The position numbers were made by a program, and so were the translations under genes. Below are positions 35,023 to 46,228 of a stretch of DNA of 64,000 nt, piece after piece. Origin of the DNA: Coprinopsis marcescibilis (Eukaryota > Basidiomycota > Agaricomycetes > Agaricales > Psathyrellaceae); NCBI GenBank assembly GCA_004369085.1, contig ML210236.1, positions 47,946-111,945 on the forward strand. Direction: 5' to 3'. The notes below the pieces were generated by a model. The model made no database searches. It was not told the DNA's origin and saw only the letters and a program-made list of their open reading frames with translations. Each line of letters begins with the position of its first letter. The stretch's first letter is position 1.

Positions 35023-35600
35023 TCACCAGTACATCCCTATCTTCTTCTGCAGGTCTTCATTTGAGGTGGAAGTGGTGGAACTCGATTGATTGGTAGTAGT
35101 AGGATTAGATTGCTGGGTTGTTCGTTTCTTCGGCTGAGATTGAGACCCTTGTCCCTGGGTTCCCTGTGCTTGAGTCGATTGAACAGGTTGATTGTTATTG
35201 TTCGGATAACCGGAAGCTCCTGCTTGTTGAGAGTTTTTGGAGGAAGAGGACGCGGTGTTGCTTGTATAACCGAACATGTCTGTTTTTTATACGCTGGTTG
35301 AAGGCTCCTTGTTAGCGACTTTCCCTCCAAGAGCTTTCGGAATGTCTGGACTCACTTGAAAGGTATCTGGTGGTCGTTTGGAGCGCGGTAATTCGCTGTG
35401 AGGCTGTTGGATGAGACTGAGAAATCTAGGTAACTTGCCGAAGAGAACTGGCATTCGTCTGACCTCTTTATGCACCCTAGTCAGCGGTCCTTCGGAAGAC
35501 TTTTGAGCTCGGGACTCACGTCGTAAAACCCGGTACTCTATTGGCGCACTCAATGCACATGATTCGAGATGACTTGTCGTCCCTGGGCAAATATGAGGAG
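35023..35600 (-). CDS. Unrecognised gene with Ser/Thr/Gln/Asn-rich tail (tentative)
   Basis: A minus-strand frame ending at 35023 has strongly biased composition (FGYTSNTASSSSKNSQQAG, then Q/S/T/N runs, ending NEDLQKKIGMYW), unlike random DNA. Upstream, two exons at about 35345-35470 and 35518-35585 join in frame through a 43-nt intron and read LESCALSAPIEYRVLRRC and CQFSSASYLDFSVSSNS, a beta-looking sequence with several Cys. The frame of the upstream exons does not join the biased tail with the splice sites I can see, so a frameshift or a missed exon lies near 35280-35345. Family not recognised. Confidence 0.4.
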
Positions 35601-37892
35601 TGAAATCATTAGGTGACGAACGTATACATCCTACTTTGGTACTGTTTCAGATCCCAGGCTCCATCCAGCAAAATCCCTTGCATTTTCTCAGTATACAGAC
35701 ACTGGCGGATTAATGCCTCGACGCGAAACCGGGGCTGTGGACTTCGGCGCGCTCTCGAGCATTGCCGAGTGGCGGAGTTTGATGATATGATCCCATACCT
35801 CCGAAACGGCGCAAGTTCAAACACTATCACTGTTCACTGTTGGTACCGTTTCGCTCGAGAAAGTGTATCATCCTAGGTTCTAAGTATACAGAACGGCCAG
35901 ATAGTCTCAGGAAAGGGTTGATTTTTTTTTTGCCTTTAGGGCAATTGTACAATACCAGCTTTCCGACGCGGCTATGCGACTATAAACTCCGTTCGGCGTT
36001 GATTACACAAAGGCCTTCATTTTGTAGACGCCGAACACGATCAGACACGGTTGCACTCGAGACAATCGGTAAATCGGTAAATCGGTAAGGGAGGTCGAGG
36101 GTTGATGATATCAGACTAAACATATCAAGACCCAAAGAACCTTGCTGACCCACGATGCTCCTGATACAACGGATTTAGGCATAGCCTTGGACCAACGTAA
36201 GATAGTACACACAATCGGAGTCGTACGTAGACGACATTCACGAGGCCTACATACGATCTCGAGTCAGATGGATCTCAAATAATACATGCGAACGACAAAT
36301 TAGGCTTAGGTGACTATGAGTGTATTTCGAAAACGACTTGCGCGCTACTTGGCTGCAGCCTGAGTGTGAGGGATGTCATGCATAGTACATAACATACAGT
36401 CAGCTCTTTGTGGCGAGCTCAGTCACACACCGGCGCAACGGAATTATTCTTTCAGTCACGCATGCAGGCATAAAATGATGACCAAGCGCTTTTGTCAGTT
36501 ACTTTACGATGTTCATGTAGATACAAGTTTATTGTACTTGAGTCGATGGCGCAACTGTCCCACCGTGCATGACATCGTGTGTATCATGGAACCTGTTCCC
36601 GAGTTTCTCAGTTTATTCGACGCGATCAACATCACATACGAGCTCAAGAGACTCCCCCCTCCTCTGTTAGTCGCGGGGTATCACAGAACTTGGCTCTACC
36701 ACACAGCATCCGAGGTGTTTCAACGCGTCGGGAATTACAGGTGACCGTGAGCGGTAAAAGCGGTGACGCGCTCGCCCTGATCCACAAAGCTTTAAGTTTC
36801 AAAGATTGTTATGCCCCGCCATGCACGCCATGTTCGATTTAGTAGTCGGATTTACAGTGCTGGTATGGTACGCGAAGCCTTGAATCTGGGACGGACGCAG
36901 GTAAACTCCTGTCGGAGTGCGCACGAGGCTGCCATACTGCTCATGTCACCCCGTCATCAACTGTTGGGGCGATTCATGCCTTGTGTCGCAGTACATGCTT
37001 GTGGTTGTGAGATGGAGGTGGAGTCGAGGCGCGTAGTTATTTGATCAATAGCCCCAAACTACCTTAATGAAGTCAAAAGGAAGTATATGGCCAGCGCATC
37101 CGTGATACGCATTTTGGTATACTATCAATGTCTCGAAAGGCGCCAATCACAATTGGGCTATGAGCCTGACTTGATTGCAGTCATTGTTTAAATATCTCCG
37201 GCTAGCCGCCAAGGGCAGTATTGCACCCCGCCAGGCCCGGTTGGGGCAGAAGTGAACTTGAAAGGCGTGAGAGACTCTGGTCTTAAAAAGGGCGAGGACC
37301 AACAAGTTTGAGCAATTGCTTCACCTTTTCCGTAGAAGCGACATGTCCCCCGTGACACCCGCCGGTACACCAGAAAGTATGCCTACCCTACCGAAGGGTA
37401 TACGCAAGGTATAGGGGGCAACCGAGACAATTGGTCGTACACAGAGGTGCTGCACAGGAGGCGATTAGGTTGATGTGCGGAGTCCGATATCAGGCATTGA
37501 TCGCGAGGAAAAAATTATTCGACGGACGAGACGGAACAGAATTTAGAAATGTAAAGTGAGCGGAAGGGAAGTGGATGGAGTTAATACTCGGGATACATTC
37601 CGGAATTCGGCAATAAAATGGGGAAGTAAAAGTGGCAGGGACGGAAAAACGGTTGATTATTGTGTTAGATAGAATAACGTCAAGGTAACTAGGAACTAAG
37701 AATGAACAACAAGAATCGGGAAGGATCGGGCAGAAGTGAACAGTAAATGGAGCAAATACATGCTCACAATAATTGGATATGATGGATGGTTGACTGGCAG
37801 ATGACTCGTATGGAATTAACTTTGCGATAACTGGGAGTTGAGTTGGCAAGTGCGGCGAACAACAAGCGAAGGTGATGCTTGAACCAATGATA
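35601..37892. other. Gene-poor stretch
   Basis: About 2.3 kb. A frame of 123 codons at 36373-36744 (plus) has no recognisable domain. A short direct repeat, AATCGGTA three times, lies near 36063-36087. Nothing else supported. Confidence 0.45.
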
Positions 37893-39218
37893 CTATCGTT
37901 TTCTGCGTTGCTTCCGCTTTTTTTGATTATCTTGCTTGTTTTTACCCTTACCGTTGCAACTTGCGCGTGGTCCGTCTGCATTGAAGTGGAAACGCCGATA
38001 TCTAGGGTCCAGGACCATCATGGTTTCCGCCAGAAGCTGCCGACGACTCGTTAACAGAGCTAGAAATTCGATTTTTGAACTTAACGTACTTGAACAGCTT
38101 TTTCATAGTCAGCCTTTGCTCTCCTCCTATCCGCTTTCGAGGGAGATACCCAAGAGAACTCTTTGTTCGTTCGGAAGGTCGTCCAGAAGGTATAGAAGAG
38201 CTCGACCACCGGCCAGGGGTCGTCGAGACCCCCAACGTGGGGAGCCACGAACCCCGATTTGTGGGGATCATTCACGCAAAGTTCGTCGAAGGCAATGCAC
38301 TGGAAGGGGTTCGATATTATCTGCAAAAGTGCCTGTGGGGAACGTGAGGAATATGGGTTACGGACTGAATGAGCACATACGGCGTCTGGAACCCGCAGTG
38401 GGTCGATGAAGCGCAGCGCTCCTACATACATAGCGATATCGAGGACGGATACACTGGTATGTCTGAATGGCTTGGGGTTCTGTTGTGTATAGACGGATGG
38501 GTCCAGTCTTGATATCGGGTTGATTCCCCTTGGTGGTGGCGTGGATCGGAATAGCTTCGAGCCCAGCGTTACAACAAATTTGAAGACGTGAAATACGACG
38601 AAGCAGGTAATAGTTAGCCAGAACGTGACGTCCAGGAGTAAAATCATCAAAGGCGGTGGTTTGTCACTCTTGACCTCTGGCGCATAAGTGGGCTCGGGTT
38701 CTGGCTGCGGATTCGCGAGATCATGGTCGTACGTAGATCGACTCTGATCCAACCATTATTGAAAGGCAATTGTGTTGTTCAAACATTCACTTACATTGGA
38801 GTCATTGAGGGTCTACATTGAGATCTCAGCTCTAGAGAAGGAAGATGAAACAAAGAAGAGTACCTCGAAAGCCTTTTGAACTCTTGAAAACCGAACATGC
38901 GCCTGCTCTGAATCGTTCGGATTTTTGTCGGGATGATGCTGGAGGGCCATTTTACGGTAGGCTTTCTAATTCGATTAGATACACTGGCTAAGGGAATAGG
39001 GTGAGACAAAGACCGACCTTCAGTTCGTCCTTGGAAGCATCCTGCGCCACTCCTAACACTTCGTAAAGATTAAGTTTTTCAAAGTCAAAAAATGGTTTTA
39101 TGGGAGCAGAAGAGGTCTCGGCCTCAGATGCGAGCACCCAGGCAACTAAAAGTGCTGTCTCGTCGAGGAAAAAATCCGGAATGGTAGCCCATAAAGATTT
39201 CTCTGTTGGCGTTGACAT
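37893..39218 (-). CDS. Membrane J-domain (Hsp40) protein with zuotin-like C-terminal region
   Basis: Type III J-protein. Exon 1 (39018-39218) starts [17 protein letters not shown] and ends in the J-domain helix I/II ([17 protein letters not shown]). Exon 2 continues [18 protein letters not shown], with the HPD motif that stimulates Hsp70 ATPase, to FSRVQKAFE; a tiny exon gives TLNDSN. Then come a Pro/Glu-rich linker, a membrane segment ([20 protein letters not shown]) and, towards the end, [19 protein letters not shown] and DPRYRRFHF, which recall the homology region after the J domain in zuotin. It finishes with a lysine/arginine-rich tail (KKRKQRRKR) and stop at 37893-37895. The last intron (53 nt) joins KAVQ to [13 protein letters not shown] in frame. 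A membrane-anchored relative is inferred; partner Hsp70 unknown. Confidence 0.85.
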
Positions 39219-39915
39219 CTTCGCCGCAAGCGCCTATCCTAGGGCTTATCGCCACGTTTCCAACGAGTTTTGAAGACGCGACCGTAGTTCTGGATTTGAG
39301 TCTGGTGCTTAGTGAGTGGAGATAGAAGTGGATTTGAGGTAAGGGATGAATCTTGTCACATTCGTTGTAAACTTGAACAACGAAAGTGGCAAAGGCCTGC
39401 CGCAGCACTTCCTGATTCCATGCTAAATATACTAAAACGAAACTGTAATTACATATACTAAAAGTATTGTGTAATATCTAAGTCCTACTTAGAAATAGCA
39501 GGGCCCGTGCGGCCCACTGAAGCCCAGACTTTCCCCAATCGTCAAGACAACCCACGGCTCCCCGCAAAACAAAACATTGATTCCATCAATTGCTTCGATT
39601 TTGAATAATTCAGCTCGACGTGGCTTGTTCTTTCTCTATTCACTCCACCCTCAAACCTCTCGACTACCTTTCTGAAACGCTCGCGAAACTTTCAAGTTTC
39701 GACGGTACTACGAGCACCGACACTCATTCACCCACACAGTCTTTACACCCCTGACTTCTTCCCCGACCTTTTCTCTACATTTCTAACGGTACTCCTCCTT
39801 TTCAACGTCTGTGAGTAACGAGTTTCAGGATCCACCAGACAGCGAGCTCATATTGGAACAGACCCACATTACTTGAACTTCACATCTACTTCCGAATCTA
39901 ACGAACATTCCAACA
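39219..39915. other. Divergent promoter region (J-protein / CFEM)
   Basis: About 700 nt between divergent genes. A pyrimidine-rich stretch (39640-39790) lies just upstream of the CFEM gene start, as is common in fungal promoters. No gene supported. Confidence 0.5.
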
Positions 39916-40729
39916 ATGGCCAAACTTTCCCTGTTTAACTGCGTTCTCCTCGCTGGTCTTGCTCTTTCGCAATTGGCCGCGGCGCAATTCACCAATCTTC
40001 CCCAGTGTGGCCAAGATTGCACTTCTGCCGCTGCGACGGCCAACGATTGCGGGGCGTAAGTAAGCTTACGTTTCTTACAGCTCTCGTCATTGAATTGTAT
40101 TTTCAGCAACGACTCTAACTGCGCTTGTAACAAACCGGAATTCGTTGACGTCGCATCCCAATGCATTGCATCGGAATGCCCTGCTGCAGAGAGGAACACT
40201 GCTTACTACCGGTTCATGGATACTTGCGACGCTGGTGGGTGTTCCTGTTTCTGCATAACGGTTCTCTTGGCTGATTTCGTTATACCCTTGAGCTCGCGCG
40301 TCTCCTTCTCCAACTCCTTCTGCCGCACCGTCTCCATCTCCATCTCCATCTCCATCTCCCCCCGCTAGCAACTCTGCCAGTCCCTCGGACACAGCTGATG
40401 ACGCACCAGATGCCCCTGCTGCCACCCAGGAGGAAACTGACGACGCAAGCCCAACCCCAACTCGCGCGAACCCCGCCCCTCAGGCCACTCGTGCCAACAT
40501 TGCTCAGCCAGACGACGACGATGCTAGACCCACCCCAACTGCCAACGCTAGCCGCCCTGCTCGTAGCACCGCCTCTCGAATCAGCACTCAAGTTGTCGTC
40601 CAGACCGTCGCCCCGGGAGACGCGGAAACCTTCTTCACTAGCGGCGCCAGCCCCGTTGGCATGGGTAGGCTCGTTGGCACTGTCATTGCGAGCATCGCGA
40701 CTCTCGGCGTTGCAGCGGGAGTGTTCTGA
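39916..40729 (+). CDS. CFEM-domain, GPI-anchored cell-surface protein
   Basis: Secreted fungal cell-surface protein. Signal peptide MAKLSLFNCVLLAGLALSQ, then a CFEM domain with all eight cysteines (PQCGQDC, NDC, NCAC, QC, EC, DTC) spread over exons 1 and 2; the first intron starts at 40056 and joins DCG to ANDSNC. A third exon begins at about 40300 and encodes a Ser/Pro repeat made from CCATCT units, an acidic Thr/Asp/Ala-rich stalk and a hydrophobic tail (GTVIASIATLGVAAGVF) suited to GPI addition. CFEM proteins act in haem or iron capture, surface properties or plant interaction; the exact role here is unknown. The Asp usually needed for haem binding in the loop was not checked. Confidence 0.88.
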
Positions 40730-41060
40730 GTTCTGCTCGGACGCTTCAAGGACCCACTTTCACACACACACACACGATGCCCAGTGATGGAGATGGACAC
40801 TTGGTTCCCGAATCGTGTGGACTCTTGCATTTCATTTATACCTTTTTTATTCCGCCTTAGGCGACATGTTTCCTTGTCTGGTACTGGTTTACTTTGCTAC
40901 AATACATTGTTATTCATAATGAGCTGCTCCCCGGATGACTGTCCGACGAGCAGCGAGCTTGGATTGAAGTCATGTTCTCGGATACCCAATGACAGATGCA
41001 ATCCTCTCATGCGAAGCTCGGTGGCAGCTCCTGAAGGAATGATAGAAAGCTCCTCACATC
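40730..41060. other. 3' flank of the CFEM gene
   Basis: About 330 nt. An ACACAC run at 40762-40773 and an AT-rich 3' flank are all that is visible. Confidence 0.5.
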
Positions 41061-41143
41061 GCATTAATGGGGTAGTGGTAACCTGGGTCGTTGCCATTCG
41101 AGTTAAGCTCGACCCGCCGGGGGTTCGATTCCCTCTTAATGCA
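41061..41143 (+). tRNA. tRNA-Gly(GCC) with a 12-nt intron
   Basis: The sequence folds into a full cloverleaf. The acceptor GCATTAA pairs perfectly with TTAATGC (7 bp). The D arm is GGGT/ACCT with loop AGTGGTA. The anticodon stem is GGTCG/CGACC with loop TTGCCA, placing GCC at the anticodon. The T arm is GGGGG TTCGATT CCCTC. An extra 12 nt at 41097-41108 after position 37 is in the standard place for a tRNA intron. The discriminator base is A at 41143. It serves glycine GGC/GGT codons. Confidence 0.9.
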
Positions 41144-41446
41144 TTACATTTTGCATTTCCAATTGTGATATTTTCCTTAAAATTTAAATTTTCCATTCAC
41201 CACTTGGCTCTGTACTTACTTTATGTAAGTAAACACTTTTTGGATGCTCATAAGGCTTAAATAAAAGGTTGAAACTCGTCGGCAGGGTGAAGCCCCACGG
41301 TCATCGGACATCACCGAAACTCGGAACCGAGTCACAACGAACATTTCCGGCACTTACCAGTGCCACCGGGCACCCCACACACATTTCAGTTTCTGCTTTA
41401 TTTCTGCTTTGGTGCTTTTCTTTTCCATACAACCAAACCACCATCA
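41144..41446. other. Spacer between tRNA-Gly and an F-box gene
   Basis: About 300 nt; the first part has short T-runs that could end pol III transcription, the last part is the promoter and leader of the F-box gene. Confidence 0.45.
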
Positions 41447-43486
41447 ATGGCCTCAGGAACTTTAAGCGACACTATAGGTACGTGCTCTTCTGAAACGAAA
41501 TGATTTCCAGGGTCCAATTTGGACGAATCATCGACAAATTCCTCTCTCCCCAGCATTCCGTAAGTTATCAACAAGCTTAGCCGAAGAATAAGGTTTTGAC
41601 TGGATATCGCATAGGACTTTCGACCAAGGACGGCCAACAAATCATCACTCAAGAAAGAAATGGCGCCATAGAATCTGTCTCCTTTATCGAATCTGCGTCC
41701 ACAATCAAGGCGAGCGTATTTTTTCGTTGTTGATGAGGATAAACTTTCTGACCTTTCTGTTTTCACCCAGACTCCCCAACCGTTAATAGAGCCTGTCAGG
41801 CTAAGATTGCTAGAATGCGGCGAGATCCTGCCCTCCGATCACGAAATATCGATTCTGGACGGGCTCAAAGAAGAACTGGCCTCGAAGGAAGTGGCGCTGC
41901 TGGCAGAGAAAGAAGTTATTGAATCTGAAATATCTTCTCTTCTGCGCAAGCTGGCGCTTGTCCACGCCGATTTGGTGCACACCAGTGCGCAAGGGACGCT
42001 CGTCGCAAAGATATTATCAGAAGTGGAGCAGCAAAAGTCAAATCGACCAGATATGCCTGCCGAAATTCTATCAGAAATATTCCTTTGGAGCATTCTTGAA
42101 GGCTCCACATCGAAGGAATCGTCGAAGCAATGCCCAATGCCAACCCCATCATCCACGGTGGCCGAGATATCGTCGTCTCCACTGTTAGCGATAACTCAGG
42201 TGTCTTCGCTGTGGCGCACGACTGCGATTGGATGCCCTCAACTTTGGAATCAAATTAACTTCCAATACGCACCTAACACCGACTCAACCCCGCTCGACAT
42301 CATCGCTCCCAAGGCAAAGCTTCTGCAGCTTTGGCTAGAGAGGTCGCACCCGCTCGCCGTCCACCTATCGTTACTACCAAGATACTCAATCTTCTCCTCC
42401 AATCCCATACACCCCTCGATTGTGGATGCGATCTCTAGTATCTCCAACCGCATACGGAGCTTGGAAATTGATGCGCCAGTCAAGGATGTGCTCAAGTCCA
42501 TCCTCTTCCCGATGGAAGCATATATCGGCTTGCCTTCCCTACATTCACTTCGACTGTGCATCGTGCAGCGAGGGATTGTGGGATCACCCCACCGGTTCAT
42601 CACGGGGTTCGAGGGGTGCCAGTCTCTGAAACGGTTGTCCCTCGACCTGGAACCACCGTCACCGCGCTCGATCAGTGTCAACTGGCGCCAGCTGACTCAC
42701 TTGGACACTCTCAATCCCAAACGCCCTCTACCTCAACTGAGATGGATGGACCTCATCCGCCTTTGCCCGAATTTGGTGGCAGGGTCCTTCCTCATTACCT
42801 CCGAACCCGACCTGGCGCCCTTCGATGTGCAGACGCCATTCACAACACTGGCAACACCATTCTACATGAGCGATCTGGAGGAGCTCGTGATCGAATATGT
42901 CGGCGGCGGACAGCTGTCGTCGCTGGTGCAGGGCATCCACTTCAAAAGGCTCCGTCGTCTGGAGGTCTATGCAGAAGCTGGATTTCAGAATTTGCGGCGT
43001 TACATGCCTTTGGGAGACGTGGAAGCTCTTTCAGAACAGCTCCGGTCTGTTCGCTTGCTCAGTTTCTCCGGGGTCGGTGCTCAACCTGAAGATTTCATGG
43101 CTCTGCTTTCTAATCTGGTGGTTTTGGAGGACTTGAAGCTCGACGTCTCGTCTGGTGGAGGCAATTATCATCGCCAGTTGTTAGCAAGGCTGGACAATTG
43201 GATTCTGTTCCTCCCGCGACTTCGGAACCTGGTCCTTGGTAAATATGTTCCTGTGGCATCCGAGGATATCCTGACGTGTTTGAAAGTGGCTGAGAGAAGG
43301 AGCACCAGTCTGGCTGAGCATGCAGTTGGAATATCGTCTGGGTCGCCATTCCACATCTCCCTTTACCTGGATAGTGTGAGGTGTAGCTCAATTACATTAC
43401 CCCAGGAAATCATATCGGATCTCGGCGAAGCGTACTCCTCTTCAAGTTTTAGCTTACGATTCGTTTCTTCATCCTCCCGTTTTTAA
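41447..43486 (+). CDS. F-box protein with N-terminal coiled coil
   Basis: The main exon, open from about 41771 to the stop at 43486, encodes about 570 residues: a heptad-rich helix (LKEELASKEVALLAEKEV and following), an F-box-like motif (RPDMPAEILSEIFLWSILE) and ITQVSSLWRTTAIGCPQLW, the common second half of basidiomycete F-boxes, followed by a leucine-rich C-terminal region. It has the same layout as the F-box protein at 23.9-25.9 kb. The start is uncertain: an ATG at 41447 with short exons (41447-41477 and 41511-41559, MASGTLSDTIG then SNLDESSTNSS) looks right, but its phase does not match the main exon, so an additional small exon probably lies in 41560-41770. Expected to recruit targets to an SCF ubiquitin ligase. 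Confidence 0.85.
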
Positions 43487-43582
43487 ATTCGCTAATCCTA
43501 GCATCGCGACTTGTACATCGTATTTAACTTGTTATCACAATGACTCCTTTTTCATCACGACTATTTACGAGCCCTTTCTCTC

Positions 43583-44636
43583 CTAAACGTAAAACTGTTT
43601 AAATGTGGGGATAGCTGCAACCTTGGCTCGAATCCCGCTCTTCCATACGGCTACAAGGTCTCGACAAGTCGAACAGTTTTCGATGTATTCCGAGTGACGG
43701 TCGTAGTAGACTCCCGGGAGTAATCCCTTCACAAGAAGATCGAGAGCGGCGCTTGCAGTGCGGGGAAGATCCGCAAATGTGTGCGCGAAATAAGCAATGG
43801 AACCGTTGCATTCATGGATCTTCTTCTTTGCGTTGATGTACTGGGGCTGAGTAAGCGCGAACTCGGCAATGTCGAGCCATTTTTGTCTGTATCGGAACTT
43901 GAGGCTTCTTGAGTATGCTTAATCGTGTGTGAGGCGGTAGCAGAGACGCACCCAGGCCAGCTCCAGTTGGACACTTAAGTTCTTGAATTCGGTGGGTGGA
44001 CACCCGACTGTCCCAGGTGCAGCTGTATCCACGATATCCCAATAGTTGTTCTTAGTGGCATACGCGAGAACCTTTACAGCATTGGTCGATCCTTTCCACG
44101 TTCTATAAAATGTAGAGGCAATCAACGATCTGCTCGTAGAGAAATGTCACCCCATAGTATACCTCTCCTTGACGACGATGAGAAATCGACAAATCTCCAT
44201 CAAATGGAATACAAAATACTTCTCTGCCGCCTCCGCCAGGTTTAATATCTCCCCAATCTGCCTTGCTTCCAGGTGACAATCCGCGTGTCTTCGTTTATGC
44301 ATGAGTTTGAACAGTAATTTGAGTGTTGTCGAGTCCTCCCCGGGTAGGGGCACTGGCTCAGAGTTGGGATCGGGAGCTTGAGCGACATCGGAGGACGGAA
44401 ATCCTTCGCTGTACGTTGAGAAAAGTTGCAAATGTCCCCCGATCATGACACCATCGGAAGATTGGAATACCACGTCTATCGGTATGTCACAGTCGGAAAC
44501 TGGCCAAGCCGAGTGTCATGTTCGCCCCGTTAGATTACAGATGGCCAAACGTTGGCAAGGCATGCTTACAGGGGCATACAGCTTTTTCCTGGGAGGAAGG
44601 TACCTCGATTGAGGCCTCGGGAGTTTCTGTATTCAT
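43583..44636 (-). CDS. BTB/POZ domain protein
   Basis: Fungal BTB protein, probably a protein-interaction adaptor. Exon 1 (44569-44636) encodes MNTETPEASIEVPSSQEKAV and joins in phase to exon 2 (IPIDVVFQSSDGVMIGGHLQ), whose BTB fold includes LPGEDSTTLKLLFKLMHKRR and LAEAAEKYFVFHLMEIC. Next come AVKVLAYATKNNYWDIVDTA and the last exon, from RYRQKWLDIAEFALTQPQYI to a stop at 43583-43585. That exon has paired cysteines (ENCSTCRDL). This type, with the DVVFQSSDG start, is abundant in agaricomycetes; whether it works with Cul3 is unknown. It is convergent with the F-box gene, 96 nt apart. Confidence 0.82.
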
Positions 44637-46045
44637 ATTCAATCGCCCGTGGTAGAGAAGGGGAGATGCACGCTGTATTTGGTCAGACCATCAATACAGA
44701 AAGAGGCGAACCCGTGACCGTAATGTCAACGTCGTGAGCCTCGCGTTATATTTACCATTTAAGCGCCCTTGTTGTCGACCAGTATCGCTTCCGGATCCGA
44801 GGTCTAACAGGGCTTTGTCGTCATTGGGATGTTCGAGCCATACGACCCCGGTGGTATCTGATGCAGTCATACGCCTACTGCGGTAAGGGCCAAGGGGTCG
44901 GGAGAGCGAGGTTGCTTGGACGGACTTGAACGCGTTCACCGGGTCGTTCATCGTCCGATCAGGCCCTGCGGTTGCAGCCTGTGACATGATTAACCCTTCG
45001 GTAATCTTTACTGTAACTATATTTGTCTGACTCATACTTCAGGGCGGGGTTTTCAATGTCGCGACTCTCCCTCTCGTTTCCTTGATGATTTTATGTATCA
45101 ACTTTTGGGTTGCGAAAGGTTTAAGGGCTAGTATCTACCCGGAAATTTAAACAACAGCGTTTTCTTTTTTCTCTTGTGTTATGGTTTGGCGTTTTCGCGC
45201 CCATGATCGCCCGACGCCCGAGGAATCGCGCATCAAAAACAACGTGACGTACAGTGTTGCATGGTAGTTCCCCTTGCGATATCCACTCATCGGTATGTTA
45301 CCCCATGAACTTCGGCGTTGGTCTCTTGTGGTTACTAGCGTCCAGACCCCCAACCTCGGAATTAACCTTGCCAAACCTCGACTGCTGCTATCTAGCCTGG
45401 CAGTGAAGGACCACGTTAGGACGTTTAGCTTCGCCCTCGCCATCTTAGCAGTCGTCGATTCCCCCAAGGGGCCAAATATATGCCTCAGGGTTGGTTGGCT
45501 AAGTGGGGCCAAAGTTTGCCGTGCGTTGTTGCATCGTGGTTGTTAGAGAGAAATGACGTGAAACACAGGGTCTCCGCCGCCGTTTCATGGTTGGCTACCC
45601 GACGAGCGTTGAGGGCGCGAATGCTGAAATACTGAACGTAAATGTGTCGTAATCCTAGTTGCCTTCGACACAATGATAGGCGAGTAAATGTGCAGTCAAC
45701 ATACAGTGCAATAGGTATCCTGAGCAAGACCAGTTAATATAACGATATTGGCCATTGCCGCAGCGTCGAATGGATAACCTTCAGGCTAAAAAACTATACA
45801 CCTGTTACTCAAGTCGATGGGTATGCTCCCCACTCAGTGTGGACACCGACAGAACTAACTTCACCCACAGACAGATTTCTGTCAGTCACACATAACGCCA
45901 GCGAGCAGTCCTGAAGCGGCTGTCGCACATGGTATCTGCAGTGTCACCACCGCCTCCCTTACATATGTCAGTCGCTGAATGGGCTATCATCCGATGTGTT
46001 CGTCGGGCAAGTTCAATGGAGGTGAAAAAGCTGGGCTCGCTGCAG
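44637..46045. other. Divergent region between the BTB gene and laccase 2
   Basis: About 1.4 kb. A frame at 44691-45035 (minus) is open but is not needed for the BTB model and has no features. The last few hundred bases are the laccase 2 promoter. No gene supported. Confidence 0.45.
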
Positions 46046-46054
46046 TATAAAAAG
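46046..46054 (+). promoter_or_regulatory. TATA box of laccase 2
   Basis: TATAAAAAG followed by a GC-rich step, about 180 nt upstream of the laccase 2 ATG; a good match to fungal core promoters. Confidence 0.55.
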
Positions 46055-46228
46055 GGTCCCCCGTTTTCTAGTTCGAACCATTCAACAACGCTACCACACT
46101 TCTCTCCAACACTTTATCTATCTCTCTGCTTTGAGCTTCCCGCACAAGCATCCTGCCTAATCACTTAAACTCGACCCTGTTCACATTCGACAACTCGCCG
46201 TTGAAGCAACACAGTTAATTGCCTAAAC

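Noticed and set aside
36063..36087. AATCGGTA triplicate as a regulatory array
   Set aside because: Three short units in a gene-free stretch; no gene start nearby.
44691..45035. 114-codon minus-strand frame as a first exon of the BTB gene
   Set aside because: The exon starting at 44636 joins the BTB exon in correct phase with good splice sites, so this frame is not needed.
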